NCBI GenBank assembly: GCA_038133505.1
Contig: JAYPTI010000185.1
Location: 1-5,366, forward strand
Origin: JAYQUR01 sp038133505
GTDB lineage: Bacteria > Pseudomonadota > Alphaproteobacteria > MPNO01 > UBA830
Length of the DNA: 5,366 nt
Direction of reading: 5' to 3'
Shown: positions 4,960 through 5,366 of the stretch, one piece after another
Layout of the letters: each line of letters starts with the position of its first letter
Position numbering within the stretch: the stretch's first letter is position 1
Made by a program: the position numbers and the translations under genes
Notes under the pieces: generated by a model
Told to the model about the DNA's origin: nothing
What the model saw: the letters and a program-made list of their open reading frames with translations, nothing else
The model's database searches: none

Positions 4960-5366
4960 ATGACTGCCAAAACCAAAGTCGCGATCGTCGGTTCCGGCAA
5001 TATCGGCACCGACCTGATGATCAAGATCATGCGGACGTCCTACGCCCTCGAGATGGGCGTGATGGTCGGCATCGACCCGGACTCCGACGGCCTCGCCCGC
5101 GCCAAGCGGCTGAACGTCACCACGACCCACGAAGGGCTCGACGGGCTGACGAGAATGCCGGAATGGAACGACATCGGCATCGTATTTGACGCAACGTCGG
5201 CCGGCGCGCACAAGCACAACGCGGCGATCTGCGCCAAGGACGGCAAGATCATCATCGACCTGACGCCGGCGGCCATCGGTCCCTACGTCGTTCCGGTCGT
5301 GAACATGGAACAGCACCTCGACGCCAACAACATCAACATGGTGACCTGCGGCGGCCAGGCGACCAT
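4960..5366 (+). CDS. dmpF: Acetaldehyde dehydrogenase (acylating), N-terminal part
   Basis: The gene runs off the right edge; 135 complete codons are visible of an enzyme usually about 300-315 residues long. It converts acetaldehyde, NAD and coenzyme A to acetyl-CoA and NADH, the last step of the meta-cleavage pathway. The family works in a complex with 4-hydroxy-2-oxovalerate aldolase (DmpG/MhpE), which channels acetaldehyde to it. The N-terminal Rossmann site is GSGNIGTDLM at 11-20. Further family blocks are EMGVMVGID (31-39), DATSAGAH (77-84), DLTPAAIGPYVVPVVN (100-115) and NMVTCGGQAT (126-135). Cys130 in the last block matches the catalytic cysteine (Cys132 in DmpF). The start is fixed by an AGGAA site and the early Rossmann fold. 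The aldolase gene is expected just beyond the window. No oddities are seen in the visible part. Confidence 0.95.
   Translation, partial: MTAKTKVAIVGSGNIGTDLMIKIMRTSYALEMGVMVGIDPDSDGLARAKRLNVTTTHEGLDGLTRMPEWNDIGIVFDATSAGAHKHNAAICAKDGKIIIDLTPAAIGPYVVPVVNMEQHLDANNINMVTCGGQAT

Noticed and set aside
3984..5030. A 348-residue minus-strand frame across the hydratase
   Set aside because: It is a shadow of the hydratase coding strand, with a low-complexity Asp/Val/Gly/Arg composition and no family resemblance.

Overview
The window is a GC-rich stretch with GC-ending codons and tightly packed genes, all on the + strand. Codon use and protein style suggest an alphaproteobacterium of the Hyphomicrobiales or Rhodospirillales kind. 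That is an impression, not a computed result. Seven genes are supported: five complete, one cut at its 5' end and one cut at its 3' end.

Positions 3-1346 hold an envelope-modification pair. The first gene is the C-terminal part of an acyltransferase-3 (OafA-type) membrane protein. The second is a membrane-anchored SGNH/GDSL hydrolase with a complete catalytic set. Similar domains are found fused in some polysaccharide O-acetyltransferases; here they are separate adjacent genes.

Positions 1419-2504 hold two small proteins 18 bases apart: a single-domain cupin with an altered metal-binding motif, and a cysteine-free member of the carboxymuconolactone decarboxylase/AhpD family. Their exact reactions cannot be read from the sequence. 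Their position just upstream of catabolic genes suggests accessory steps in the same pathway.

Positions 2645-5366 hold the lower meta-cleavage pathway of aromatic degradation, in the order 2-hydroxymuconic (or 2-aminomuconic) semialdehyde dehydrogenase, 2-oxopent-4-enoate hydratase, acylating acetaldehyde dehydrogenase (cut by the window end). The dehydrogenase oxidises the ring-fission semialdehyde. After tautomerisation and decarboxylation by enzymes not seen here, the hydratase makes 4-hydroxy-2-oxovalerate. An aldolase, expected just downstream, would split this to pyruvate and acetaldehyde, and the last gene would convert acetaldehyde to acetyl-CoA. No DmpD/XylF-type hydrolase lies between the first two genes, so the visible layout fits the dehydrogenase (oxalocrotonate) branch.

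The only sizeable gap near the catabolic genes is 2505-2644. It carries a small AT-rich palindrome and two overlapping, mutually exclusive short hairpins just before the dehydrogenase ribosome binding site, and is the best place for a promoter or control site. I see no RNA genes, insertion sequences, CRISPR arrays or long repeats. Most of the window is recognisable; the unexplained parts are the roles of the cupin and the CMD-family protein.
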